Source: Acidobacteriota bacterium (GTDB lineage Bacteria; Acidobacteriota; Thermoanaerobaculia; Gp7-AA8). Taken from it: 64,000 nt of DNA. The translations under genes and the position numbers were made by a program. Positions within the stretch are counted from its first letter, which is position 1. Every line of letters starts with the position of its first letter. Shown here piece by piece: positions 36,512 through 45,328 of the stretch. The DNA is taken from assembly GCA_019244185.1 (NCBI GenBank), contig JAFATB010000014.1:680637-744636 (forward strand), given 5' to 3'. Below the pieces are notes generated by a model, which worked only from the letters and a program-made list of their open reading frames with translations, was not told the origin of the DNA and made no database searches.

Positions 36512-39484
36512 TCACGACTGCCGGGGATTTTCGTCTGGCGCTGGTTCGTTCTGATTGCGATAGCGCCGGCGGTCGTACAGACGTGCGAGTGCCCGATATC
36601 TGCCGTTCGCGAAGAGCGCTTCCGCTTTGTCCGGCTGGCGCAGGAGATACCGCAACAACAGCTCGATCAACTCGATCTGGCAGTTTGTGTTCGGCGACGC
36701 CGTTTCATTCCAAGGCCGGATACGTAGCCGGATGCCGCCGTGCGCGTCCCATACCTGGTGTGCCGCGTCGACGACTTCCGTGACGAGCGTTTGGTGCGTT
36801 TGCGTATCGAGTGGCGAATGGGGCTCGTCGAACTTTTCGGGCGCCTCACGAAAGATGTGCATCGGGTAACGGTCAGGCGCTTTGTTGCGTTCCTGATCGC
36901 CGATGTGCGCCGCGTATTGCGCGAACAGTTCGTGCATGCCGTCCAGCGCGTTCGGAGGAATGCCGTAAATAAAGCTGACCACCCCCAGTTGCAGAGGGTC
37001 CGTTGAAACGAGCCGGTTCATTCGGCCGAGGGTTCGGCCGAACACGTCCGGCAGGATCAGGGATGGCGGGGCGAGGAGGTAACTCTGCAACTGCTGGCCG
37101 ACCGCGGCGCGCGAAAAGCTGACGAGCGGTTCGGCGCCCTCGTCGAGCGCTTCGGCTGCCGACCCGTGCAACTCTCGGGCGACTTGCGGCAGCATCCAGC
37201 CGTTGTCGAGAAACGTGAGTGCACCGGCGGTCATCGCCTTTACGTGCTGAAAGAGGATTTCAATCGTCGTAGAACGATCGAGCGATGACAGCGTTTTCGA
37301 AGTCAGGCGATGGCAGTCCCGCGCAAGGCCGTTGCCGTGCAGCGGCGTGAGCACCACGTCCTCGGCGCTCACCTTCGCGACGTGTTCACCGAGCTCTTTG
37401 AGGAGCGTGTCGCTTGCAATGAGCCGTGTCGTGTACGCTTCCCACCGGCCGCGTGCATTGCTGCCTCGATATTTGCGCAACGCGACGCGGGCCAGGCGCC
37501 AATTATTATTCGCGAGAGTAGACGCGTTTTCCGCAGCCGTGATGGCGGGAGCAAGCACCTCATCGCGCCACCTCTTCAATTCGGTTGCAGCGATGACCCA
37601 GGCCCGTGGCGCCAGCGCATTGGCGACGTATGCGGTGCGGTGCGCGATCAATTGCTTGCGCAAGCTCTCCAGATCGCGTGCGATGCCGCTGAGTGTCTGG
37701 GTGAAAGCGCCACTGTGCGGAGATGGTGCGATCTTGAGATGAACGAGCAGACTGCGCCCCATCGCACGCCAGCCACGCTGTTCCAGTCGTTGTTTCTGCA
37801 TCAACCCGCCGAGCCGGCTCTCGGCCGCATTGACCGCGTCTGCCAGGCTCGTCATCGAGGGGCGTTTGCTCGTTGCCGCCGCCTGATCCTCGAGTACTCT
37901 GGCGGCACGACTGAGAAGATCGTTCAGGAAGTGAAGGCCACGGCCCGTAGCCGGCTCCCAGGCCAAATCCCATAGACGTGCCGCGATCGCGCCGCCGTCG
38001 CGCAGGCCTTCATCCCAAACCGATTGCCAGCCCGGAAGCGCGTTGGCGAGCAATGTGGCAGCCGAGACGATGGTTCCGCTGTCTGCTGCCCGCGGTGCGA
38101 CCAGAGAGGCGTCACGTTTCAAATCATCAATCGTGGCACGCGCCGCCTCCAAAAACTTCTTCGCGAGATCCACGGCGCGGTCGGGAAGCGTGGATGGGCC
38201 AGGCGCGGGCGGAAGACCTTTGCCCGGATCAGCGTCAGACTGCACGCGCGAGAGAAGGTCATCCCGCACGAGACCAAGTTCCGCCAGCAGACCATCCGGC
38301 TGAATGGCGCCATCCGAGAAGCCGAGGATCGTGTCGAATTCGTCGACCGGCTGTTGCTCGCGCCGGCGTGGCTTTCCATTGAGGGCGTGTTCAAGGGCCT
38401 CGCGAACCCAACCCCACCGGAACCAGTCTTTGATTTCTTCCGCCGGAAAACGGACGTTTCGAACTCCGAAGCTGGCGAGAAACGTTTTACGCGAGCCGGT
38501 CTCCAGGCGTTTGCGCGTGTCCTCGGACAGGAGATCTTTGTTGTCGGCGTGAATGAATTCGGAAGCGTAACCGCGAACGCGCTCTTCGCGCTGGTTCGGC
38601 AGTAATTCGGAAATTTTCCTTCCCACTTCCGTCACGCAGAGATGCAGTTGTGCCTCGGCGATCGTCCACGCGACTTCGGCGAGGCTCCGCGTGGAGCCGC
38701 CCGCGGATTCCGGCCGGCCATCGATGTAGTAAACCCAATCGAAGAGCCGGTCGTCATCGCGCGTGTTGCCGATCGAGATGACCTGGTCGCGCAGGCGATA
38801 GGCGCTTCGAAACTCGTGGTCCGCCGCGAAATGGTGTAATTCCTTCACCAGCGCATACGTCGATGCGCGCATCCGGTCGCGCTGGTCCTGACGCAGCGGC
38901 ACCGATGGATCGTCGAGATAGACCGTCGGTCCGACGAGAAAGAAGAAAATCCGCGGACTCTCGCCTCGTTCGCGAAAGTAATGGCGCAGCAGCGCGGCCG
39001 CATCGAGAATCATCCCGGCGCCCGTACCACCGCACGCGCTCGCCGTCAGGAATACTTGGAGCGGCTGGGTCGGCGACGTGCGCCGTTCGCGCAGACGCGC
39101 GCAGGCCTGCTCGACGAGGCTGGAAAAATCATCGCGACAATTTACGAGGCTGGCGGCGCCGAAAATCCGGGTGATGCCGCAGCCCTGGGACGAGTCGACC
39201 ACCGGATGGTCGCCAATGTTCTCCGGGAAGCGGTGTTCGTGGAACTCTTTGAAGATGGGTTGTTCGAACTGATAAACATTGCGATAGCAATAATGGCGCG
39301 CGCGTTCGTGATCCTCGACGGCCGGTTCCTGGGAATCGATGAAAAACGGCTCGATCAGCTGTCGTTCGTCGGGTTTTAAGTTCTCTATGAGCGTCAGCAG
39401 AGATTTACCGGCGGCGATTCCGCTACCGCCGAGATACAGCGACAGCGTCGGTTGAAGCGTGGAGATCTCAGTCCTGGTCAGCAT
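36512..39484 (-). CDS. Tubulin/FtsZ-superfamily protein (tubulin-like, FtsZl-type)
   Basis: A 990-residue protein. The N-terminal part has a nucleotide-binding pattern of the tubulin superfamily: a first Gly-rich loop (LYLGGSGIAAGKSL) and the tubulin signature ACGGTGAGM at residues 150-158, preceded by the strand LQVFLTAS. Residues 1-330 should form the GTPase-like core, and the remaining 650 residues are helical and specific to this family. It has no membrane helix. It resembles the tubulin-like (Tubulin_2) proteins and the FtsZl families that Makarova and Koonin linked by gene context to VWA proteins and membrane remodelling. Here it is flanked on both sides by VWA genes (5- and 9-base gaps). 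It likely polymerises under the membrane, but polymerisation is not shown by sequence. The catalytic loop normally supplied by the next subunit was not identified. Confidence 0.85.
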   Translation of the reverse strand: MLTRTEISTLQPTLSLYLGGSGIAAGKSLLTLIENLKPDERQLIEPFFIDSQEPAVEDHERARHYCYRNVYQFEQPIFKEFHEHRFPENIGDHPVVDSSQGCGITRIFGAASLVNCRDDFSSLVEQACARLRERRTSPTQPLQVFLTASACGGTGAGMILDAAALLRHYFRERGESPRIFFFLVGPTVYLDDPSVPLRQDQRDRMRASTYALVKELHHFAADHEFRSAYRLRDQVISIGNTRDDDRLFDWVYYIDGRPESAGGSTRSLAEVAWTIAEAQLHLCVTEVGRKISELLPNQREERVRGYASEFIHADNKDLLSEDTRKRLETGSRKTFLASFGVRNVRFPAEEIKDWFRWGWVREALEHALNGKPRRREQQPVDEFDTILGFSDGAIQPDGLLAELGLVRDDLLSRVQSDADPGKGLPPAPGPSTLPDRAVDLAKKFLEAARATIDDLKRDASLVAPRAADSGTIVSAATLLANALPGWQSVWDEGLRDGGAIAARLWDLAWEPATGRGLHFLNDLLSRAARVLEDQAAATSKRPSMTSLADAVNAAESRLGGLMQKQRLEQRGWRAMGRSLLVHLKIAPSPHSGAFTQTLSGIARDLESLRKQLIAHRTAYVANALAPRAWVIAATELKRWRDEVLAPAITAAENASTLANNNWRLARVALRKYRGSNARGRWEAYTTRLIASDTLLKELGEHVAKVSAEDVVLTPLHGNGLARDCHRLTSKTLSSLDRSTTIEILFQHVKAMTAGALTFLDNGWMLPQVARELHGSAAEALDEGAEPLVSFSRAAVGQQLQSYLLAPPSLILPDVFGRTLGRMNRLVSTDPLQLGVVSFIYGIPPNALDGMHELFAQYAAHIGDQERNKAPDRYPMHIFREAPEKFDEPHSPLDTQTHQTLVTEVVDAAHQVWDAHGGIRLRIRPWNETASPNTNCQIELIELLLRYLLRQPDKAEALFANGRYRALARLYDRRRYRNQNEPAPDENPRQS

Positions 39485-39489
39485 TCAGA

Positions 39490-42117
39490 TCATCTCGTGT
39501 AAAGCCAATCGAACGGCATGTAGTACGCGAGGTGCGACGCGAAATCCGTGTGCAATGCGGCATGCAACGCCCAAAGAATCAGCGCGCTGACGGCGAGGTT
39601 CTTGAGCAGGCGTCCGAGGGACCAGCCGGGGCTCGTTTGCACGACCACCTCACCGCTGGTGGCGGGGTCGTACTGAACGTATTCGAACTCCCAGACACTC
39701 CTGTCGATGTCGGCGGGATCGAGGATGCGGATTACGTCGCCTGGCGCGAGTTTCGATTGCGGCGGCGTAAGATAGCCGGAGGTGTCGTTCAAGTACTGTT
39801 GATGACCGGCGCGAGTTACCGTGCCCACGGTCGTGTCATCGAGTTCGGATCCGTGCTTCGGCAACAGCAGCGCGCCGGCGGCGTCGCCGTCCCCGATCGC
39901 GATGGGGCCGAAACCGAGCGGCACGAAACGGCCTGTCTGGAATCGCCAGAAGCGTTTCACGAGATTGGACTGCCCCCAAGTCCGGAGCGCGACGACCAAC
40001 GACCCGAGAAGCAGAAACATCGCACTGGCGACGATGACGCCGTGCAAGGTGAGCTTTCCCAGAAGCGGCAGCGTCAGCGGTCTGGGATTGTGGAACACCG
40101 GTTTCGGCTCGAGGGTCATACCGAGGTCCGACGCGATGTGAATCTGCAACTCGCGCCGGATCGGATGGGTCGACCAGCCGCTGTTCGGGTCCGGCGTAAC
40201 GACGAGGTCGAGATGCGCGCCTCCTCCAGGGGGGAGATCGACTGGGCCGTAACGAAGTTTTCCAGACTCGAACGGTTCTCCTTCCAGGGATTCGCCATTC
40301 ACGTTCAGCGCGAGGTCGGCAATCTTTCCCGTCAAAGGATCGGTGATCGCCTCGGGGATCGTGACGGTGAACTGGCTCGCAGCGCTGAGATTCGTCTGCA
40401 GAGTACCCAAACGGACTGACCGCGTTTTGGATGGGTCCCACCACAGTGCGAACGATTTTCGCTCGTGTGCGAGGACGAACTTCGGAACGCTGACTTCGAC
40501 GGTGAAGGGGATGGTGAGGCTCGGCGCGTCGTTCGTGCTGACGATGATGGACCCTGGGTATTTCCCTGGCTTCGGCAGCGGCCGTGATGGATCCATCGTC
40601 AGGCGGAGATGCAGTTCGAGCCCGCCCGGTGGAATCGTGTATCGCGCGGGTGCCGGCCGGATCTCGCTGCCGTTTGCCGTGAGTTTGCCGATCCCCGCTG
40701 GCACGCTCCAGGTGAACGAGGCTGCCTCCGGTCGGGAAGGCGTACCTTGGGCAAACTCTGCGAAGACTTTGAAAGACTCTTCAACGTCGGGATGCGCAGC
40801 GCTCAACGGGGGATCGAAGGCGAAGTTTTCCGGCGACGCGCGGAGGATCGGAGGTGGCTCTTGCACGGCCAGATACTCGATGCGCGCCTCGGCGCGGTTC
40901 ATCAACGCCGGCAGTTCGACGTGCACGATGACTTTGTGCTTACCCGGAGTAGCAGGGACATTAAACGTGCCGCGGAAATTGTTGAATGCGATTGCCGTCG
41001 ACCCACCTGCCGCGGTTTGTACCTCGCCGCTGACCTTCGCATCCGTAGCCGCAACCGGTCCGCTCGCCGTGACGGCGACGACGTCGATCGCGACTTGCTG
41101 ATTGAAGAGATATTGCGGTTGCTCCGGCGCTGCTTTGATCGCCACGCGGAGATTCGACAGTGCCTCCATGAAAAATCGCAGCCCGAGGTGCCCTTGCGCG
41201 CCCGGCCTGGTGACACGAATCTGCAGCCGATAGTGGCCGGGTGCGCTAAAAAATGCCGTCCACGCCGCGATGCGCGGTACTCCTTCCGGCTCGACCGTGT
41301 ACCGCTGCTCGCTGAACGTGGAACCGGTGAGCGAAAAGTCGATCTCTCCAGGCGCGAACTCCGTCGGATGATCGAGGATGAGCGTCAATCGCGCGCGATC
41401 GACGCCCGGCGGCACGGTGAACTCATGTTCCGTGACGTTTGACGCGAGCGTCCCGCCATCCAGAGGATAGATATTGTCGAGATTACCGACCAGTTCTTTC
41501 GCCTTTTGCAGCAATTCTTGATGCTGTTTGGCGATGAGCGTCCTGCCGCCGGTCGGAAGCGTGAGAGTGTCGAGGAATCTCTGATCGATATTGGTCGTCA
41601 CGCCCAGGGCGAAGATCTGAATACCGGCCGCTACAGCGTGAGGGACGATTGCCGAAGTGATCGGCGTCGAAGTCGTCGGCATGCCGTCTGAGATCAGCAC
41701 GATGCGACGTAGCGATGCCTTCGAGGTCGCAAGAATCGTGAGTGCATCGTCAAGCCCGGCCGCCATGTTCGTACCGCCCGCTGCGACCGGCAAACGTCCG
41801 GCCTGAAGTCTTCTACGGATTTCGTCTGGCGGGTGCAGTCGGCCGTCGGTTGTCGTGCCGTCAGAAAAAAACACGACACCTGCCTGCACATCCGACGCGA
41901 GCTCCACGGCGTCGAGGATCAGACTGGCGGCGACTCCGCGCAGCGACAGTGGATCGGAGCCGGTCGGCCCGCCCATGGAACTCGAATTGTCGATGACGAA
42001 CACGATGTCCTGCTTCGACAGCGGCGGCAGCGCCGACTGCGCGAACGCCGTCGCAGTCATCATCGGAAGTACGCACAGGACGGCGAACAGCGTCACGCAA
42101 CGTGCTGGAGTAGGCAT
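39490..42117 (-). CDS. Large VWA-domain membrane protein
   Basis: An 875-residue protein from the ATG at 42117. A longer frame is open but overlaps the upstream gene, whereas this start gives a proper signal peptide (cleavage near AFA-QS). The VWA domain (residues 35-215) has DNSSS (Asp43, Ser45, Ser47), a Thr in AAGGTNMAAG and Asp in RIVLISDGMPTTS. Several beta-sandwich domains follow (220-690). A transmembrane helix (about 710-735, VIVASAMFLLLGSLVVAL) leads to a beta-rich cytoplasmic domain of about 110 residues (GFGPIAIGDGDA, KLAPGDVIRI), and a last hydrophobic helix (LKNLAVSALILWALHAAL) lies near the end. The cytoplasmic domain could contact the tubulin-like protein encoded 5 bases downstream. 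Confidence 0.88.
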   Translation of the reverse strand: MPTPARCVTLFAVLCVLPMMTATAFAQSALPPLSKQDIVFVIDNSSSMGGPTGSDPLSLRGVAASLILDAVELASDVQAGVVFFSDGTTTDGRLHPPDEIRRRLQAGRLPVAAGGTNMAAGLDDALTILATSKASLRRIVLISDGMPTTSTPITSAIVPHAVAAGIQIFALGVTTNIDQRFLDTLTLPTGGRTLIAKQHQELLQKAKELVGNLDNIYPLDGGTLASNVTEHEFTVPPGVDRARLTLILDHPTEFAPGEIDFSLTGSTFSEQRYTVEPEGVPRIAAWTAFFSAPGHYRLQIRVTRPGAQGHLGLRFFMEALSNLRVAIKAAPEQPQYLFNQQVAIDVVAVTASGPVAATDAKVSGEVQTAAGGSTAIAFNNFRGTFNVPATPGKHKVIVHVELPALMNRAEARIEYLAVQEPPPILRASPENFAFDPPLSAAHPDVEESFKVFAEFAQGTPSRPEAASFTWSVPAGIGKLTANGSEIRPAPARYTIPPGGLELHLRLTMDPSRPLPKPGKYPGSIIVSTNDAPSLTIPFTVEVSVPKFVLAHERKSFALWWDPSKTRSVRLGTLQTNLSAASQFTVTIPEAITDPLTGKIADLALNVNGESLEGEPFESGKLRYGPVDLPPGGGAHLDLVVTPDPNSGWSTHPIRRELQIHIASDLGMTLEPKPVFHNPRPLTLPLLGKLTLHGVIVASAMFLLLGSLVVALRTWGQSNLVKRFWRFQTGRFVPLGFGPIAIGDGDAAGALLLPKHGSELDDTTVGTVTRAGHQQYLNDTSGYLTPPQSKLAPGDVIRILDPADIDRSVWEFEYVQYDPATSGEVVVQTSPGWSLGRLLKNLAVSALILWALHAALHTDFASHLAYYMPFDWLYTR

Positions 42118-42173
42118 GGTCGATTGGCTCCCGTGCATCTTGGACACGTCGGACCAGACAGATGTGAGACGCG

Positions 42174-45100
42174 TCAGTGCGCCGTCCAACGGCCTTGCGG
42201 ATCGCCGGTCAGGGTGAAGGCTGCCCAGGCGGCCGGGCTGCGGAAGCGTGGATTCTTCAGCATCTCGCACTGTGCATCACGCAATGCCTCCGCGGCAGTG
42301 GCTCCGTGCAGGAGATGCTCGTAGAAGATCTTCATCAACGCTTCGGCGGCGTCATCGCCGATGTCCCACAGCGACGCGATGACTCCGGGTGTACCGCCAT
42401 AGAGGAACGCTCGGGTAAGGCCGGTGATCTCATCGCCGCCGCTGCGGACGCCTGCCCCGGTGCTGCACGCAGACAGGACGACCAGATTGACGCCCGTGAG
42501 ATCGACGTCAGAGAGGATCTCGTGAACTTCGAGATTCCCGTCCCGCGTCTTTGTCGGTGCGAGGGCGATACGGCTGAAGAGCGGATTTCGTGCGTCGTAT
42601 TCACCGTGGGCGGCGATGTGTACCAGATCGTATTTGCCGGCCAATCCGTAGAGAAGTTCCTCAGTGGCCTCTTTGCCGAGGACCGGCTTCACGCCGAGAG
42701 CGCGAGCGATGTCTTCCGCTTCACGCTCTGCGCCCGGTAGCCGCTGCCGCTCCGATCCCGCGTCCGGATCTCCGAGGACGAGCGCGTGGCCCGTGACGGG
42801 GGACTCCTTCTGGCGAAGGAAGGCAATCGCGCTCGCGCTCGGCGCGTAAGTCAGGGTGTAATCCTGAACGAGATAGCGTTCGTTCTGAGGATTCTGGAGC
42901 GCGCCAAACGGCACATAATGCAAGACGCCGTGCGGGACGATCCAGACGCGTGTCGTACGGATGTACGGCCGCACCGGCGCAAAGATCTTTGTGTAAAGTT
43001 CTCGAGCGTCAGCAGGCGGCGCGCATGGTGATAGCGGTGTTCCGCTGCGGCTTGCGGCCAGCACATTTGACCAGCAAAGCGCGCGCTGCTGATCGTTCCG
43101 ATCGAACGGCAGTTTCACGTGCGTTACGTGGTCGCGATCGACGATCCATGCGTACGAGCCGAACGGCGAGAGGAAATAGCTGACCAGCGTCGTGCCGGGG
43201 TCGAGCTGGTGCTGAACGTCACGTGTCGTCAGCGGTTCTACTTTAACCGTGGACGTGTACTCGGGATTTGCGGCTTTGAGACGGGTGAGCAATGCGCGAT
43301 ACCTGTCGCGGCCTTCCTGCAGATCCTTGTCGAGTTTGACGCTCGGCTGGCTGGCCCGCTGCTGTTCCCAGCGAGCGATGTTCAGGCGCAACGCTTCGGC
43401 CTCGGCAGCGAGAGGATCACGGCCGTGAGCCGGCTGGATTCGCGTATTGCCGATGACCTGCAGAAACGCACGGGCGCGAGCTCGCTCGGAGTACGCAAAT
43501 GCCTCGTCTGAACGGCCGGCGCGGAGTAGTTGCTCGATGATCAGGTCAAAGTAAATTCCGCGGCCGCTGCCGAGATATCCGGCGAGCAATTCCTCGACCC
43601 GTACGTCATAAATTGTGCCTTCAATGGCCTTCGCGGCACGCTCGAGGTGTTCAATCGCGCCGCCTGCGTCTTGCTCCTTCCAATACGTGACGCCAAGGAG
43701 CGCCTCGTAGGAGGCCAGCAGATCGCCGTTCCCGCTTGCCTGGATTGCCTTTTGTAGCAGCTCTCGCGCAGCTTTCGTCTGATTTGTTTCCAGCAACACC
43801 TTGACGCGCGCCACGTAGGAGAGCGATGCGACGTTGGGAAGGGGAGCGGAACTGTCGAGTGGGCCGCTGGAACCCGGCATGCCACCGCGCATCCCGATGA
43901 TGGCGAGCATCGCTTGCTCGGTATTCGTATCGAACATCAAGCCCTCGGCTTCCGCGGTGCGGAAAGCGTTGGCGAGTGTCTGCTCGGCGGCTGCCGCGCT
44001 TCCTTTGCCGGCCATGAAGGCCTTCACGGCCGCGATCGATTCGAGTACATCGCACGCGAGCGTGAAGCCGCTGCGATTCGCCAGTTCAATCCCGCGCGCC
44101 AACGCCTCGTTCGCGCTGTCGTCAGCGTCCATCAGCATGTAAACGTCGGCCAATATGCTCCAGGCAGAGGCCTCGAGATAAGGCAGCTTCGAGTTTTGAA
44201 ACAGCCGGATGGACGTTTCCAGTTGGTTGGCGGCGGTGCCATAGTGGCCGCGCATCATGTTCAAGGAACCGAGATCCACGTAGACTGTTGCCTGGTCGCT
44301 GAGATTGTTCGCGGTGGTGGCCAGTTGCAGCGCTTCCTCCAGCGTCGTTTCCGTGTCCGTAAAACGGCTGAAACGCAGGTATAGGTCTGCTCGGTCGGTC
44401 AGAACGTCGACCACGCGGTGGGCGTCGTTCGATGGCCGAACGATTTCCAGTGCCTTGTCGTTCCAGGCCAGCGCGTCATCGAGGTGCCCCCCCAGCACTT
44501 CCAACTCGGCGAGTTTGCCGTAGATGTGGACACGGGTGAGTTCATCGAGATTTCCGATACGCGGTAAGCCCGGCACGGCGTTCAGCGCCTTCTTGTATTC
44601 CGTCCGGGCATCGTCGAATCGCCACTGCCTCCTGCGGAGATCGCCAAAATGCTGTGCGATCGAACTGTCGAGAACCCCGCCGAACATCTGCTGTAACGTC
44701 GTGGCCTTCGTCAATTCGCGTTCCGCTTCATCCAACTTGCCGCACTCGAGCAAAGCGGAGCCGTATGCGTCCCGGGTCACCGCTTCGGCAAACATGAGCA
44801 AAATCGGTTTGAAGACTTCTGTAGATTCGTCGCCGAGTGAAGACAGCATGTTGGCCTGCTGACCGAACGCCGCGGCCAGTGCCTGAAGTGACGTCGTGGA
44901 GAATGGCTTGTCGGGCGCCGCGGCATCGGCCAGGTGCTTCAGCGCCCGCTCGGCTGCTGACGCGGCAGCGTCGTAACGACCTTCGTGGCTTTCGAGCGAC
45001 GCGCGCATCCAAAGGGCGACCCAGGCGCCGAACGAATCGCCGATGGTATCGAAGGTCGTGATCGCTTCTTCCAGGTTCAGCCGTGCTGATGGCGCGTCGT

Positions 45101-45314
45101 TCATCGCCATGTCGGTGATGGCGAGCATGAGCGAAGCGACAGCTTCGTTGGGTCGATCGGCCTGCGCTCGATAAGCCTGCTGCGCGGCGATGATTTTGTC
45201 GCGCGCGGCGGCGGTTTGCCCGGCCACGATCATCGGGCCAATATTCGCGAGCCTGTCGTCGTTGGCCGCCGCAGGCGATGCCAGTAGCATGAAAACCACG
45301 AGGAGTCGTTTCAT
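42174..45314 (-). CDS. Secreted TPR-CHAT protease-like protein
   Basis: A 1046-residue protein with a signal peptide (residues 1-18, ending AAA-N). Residues 20-640 are tetratricopeptide-type helix pairs (for example SALLECGKLDEAERELTKAT). A long helical linker leads to the CHAT domain at residues 690-1040. The expected catalytic pair is His903 (LVHIAAHGEYD) and Cys950 (VVLSACSTGAG), both in canonical context, and the downstream motif ASLWDIGDDAAEALM is also conserved. No transmembrane helix is seen after the signal, so it should be periplasmic. It sits between the metacaspase gene (14 bases upstream) and the VWA gene (56 bases downstream), and GAGG precedes the ATG. Confidence 0.92.
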   Translation of the reverse strand: MKRLLVVFMLLASPAAANDDRLANIGPMIVAGQTAAARDKIIAAQQAYRAQADRPNEAVASLMLAITDMAMNDAPSARLNLEEAITTFDTIGDSFGAWVALWMRASLESHEGRYDAAASAAERALKHLADAAAPDKPFSTTSLQALAAAFGQQANMLSSLGDESTEVFKPILLMFAEAVTRDAYGSALLECGKLDEAERELTKATTLQQMFGGVLDSSIAQHFGDLRRRQWRFDDARTEYKKALNAVPGLPRIGNLDELTRVHIYGKLAELEVLGGHLDDALAWNDKALEIVRPSNDAHRVVDVLTDRADLYLRFSRFTDTETTLEEALQLATTANNLSDQATVYVDLGSLNMMRGHYGTAANQLETSIRLFQNSKLPYLEASAWSILADVYMLMDADDSANEALARGIELANRSGFTLACDVLESIAAVKAFMAGKGSAAAAEQTLANAFRTAEAEGLMFDTNTEQAMLAIIGMRGGMPGSSGPLDSSAPLPNVASLSYVARVKVLLETNQTKAARELLQKAIQASGNGDLLASYEALLGVTYWKEQDAGGAIEHLERAAKAIEGTIYDVRVEELLAGYLGSGRGIYFDLIIEQLLRAGRSDEAFAYSERARARAFLQVIGNTRIQPAHGRDPLAAEAEALRLNIARWEQQRASQPSVKLDKDLQEGRDRYRALLTRLKAANPEYTSTVKVEPLTTRDVQHQLDPGTTLVSYFLSPFGSYAWIVDRDHVTHVKLPFDRNDQQRALCWSNVLAASRSGTPLSPCAPPADARELYTKIFAPVRPYIRTTRVWIVPHGVLHYVPFGALQNPQNERYLVQDYTLTYAPSASAIAFLRQKESPVTGHALVLGDPDAGSERQRLPGAEREAEDIARALGVKPVLGKEATEELLYGLAGKYDLVHIAAHGEYDARNPLFSRIALAPTKTRDGNLEVHEILSDVDLTGVNLVVLSACSTGAGVRSGGDEITGLTRAFLYGGTPGVIASLWDIGDDAAEALMKIFYEHLLHGATAAEALRDAQCEMLKNPRFRSPAAWAAFTLTGDPQGRWTAH

Positions 45315-45328
45315 AATCGCGCCTCACC

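Noticed and set aside
42118..42270. Longer N-terminus for the large VWA protein
   Set aside because: It would overlap the upstream CHAT gene by about 97 bases and would bury the signal peptide that starts at 42117.
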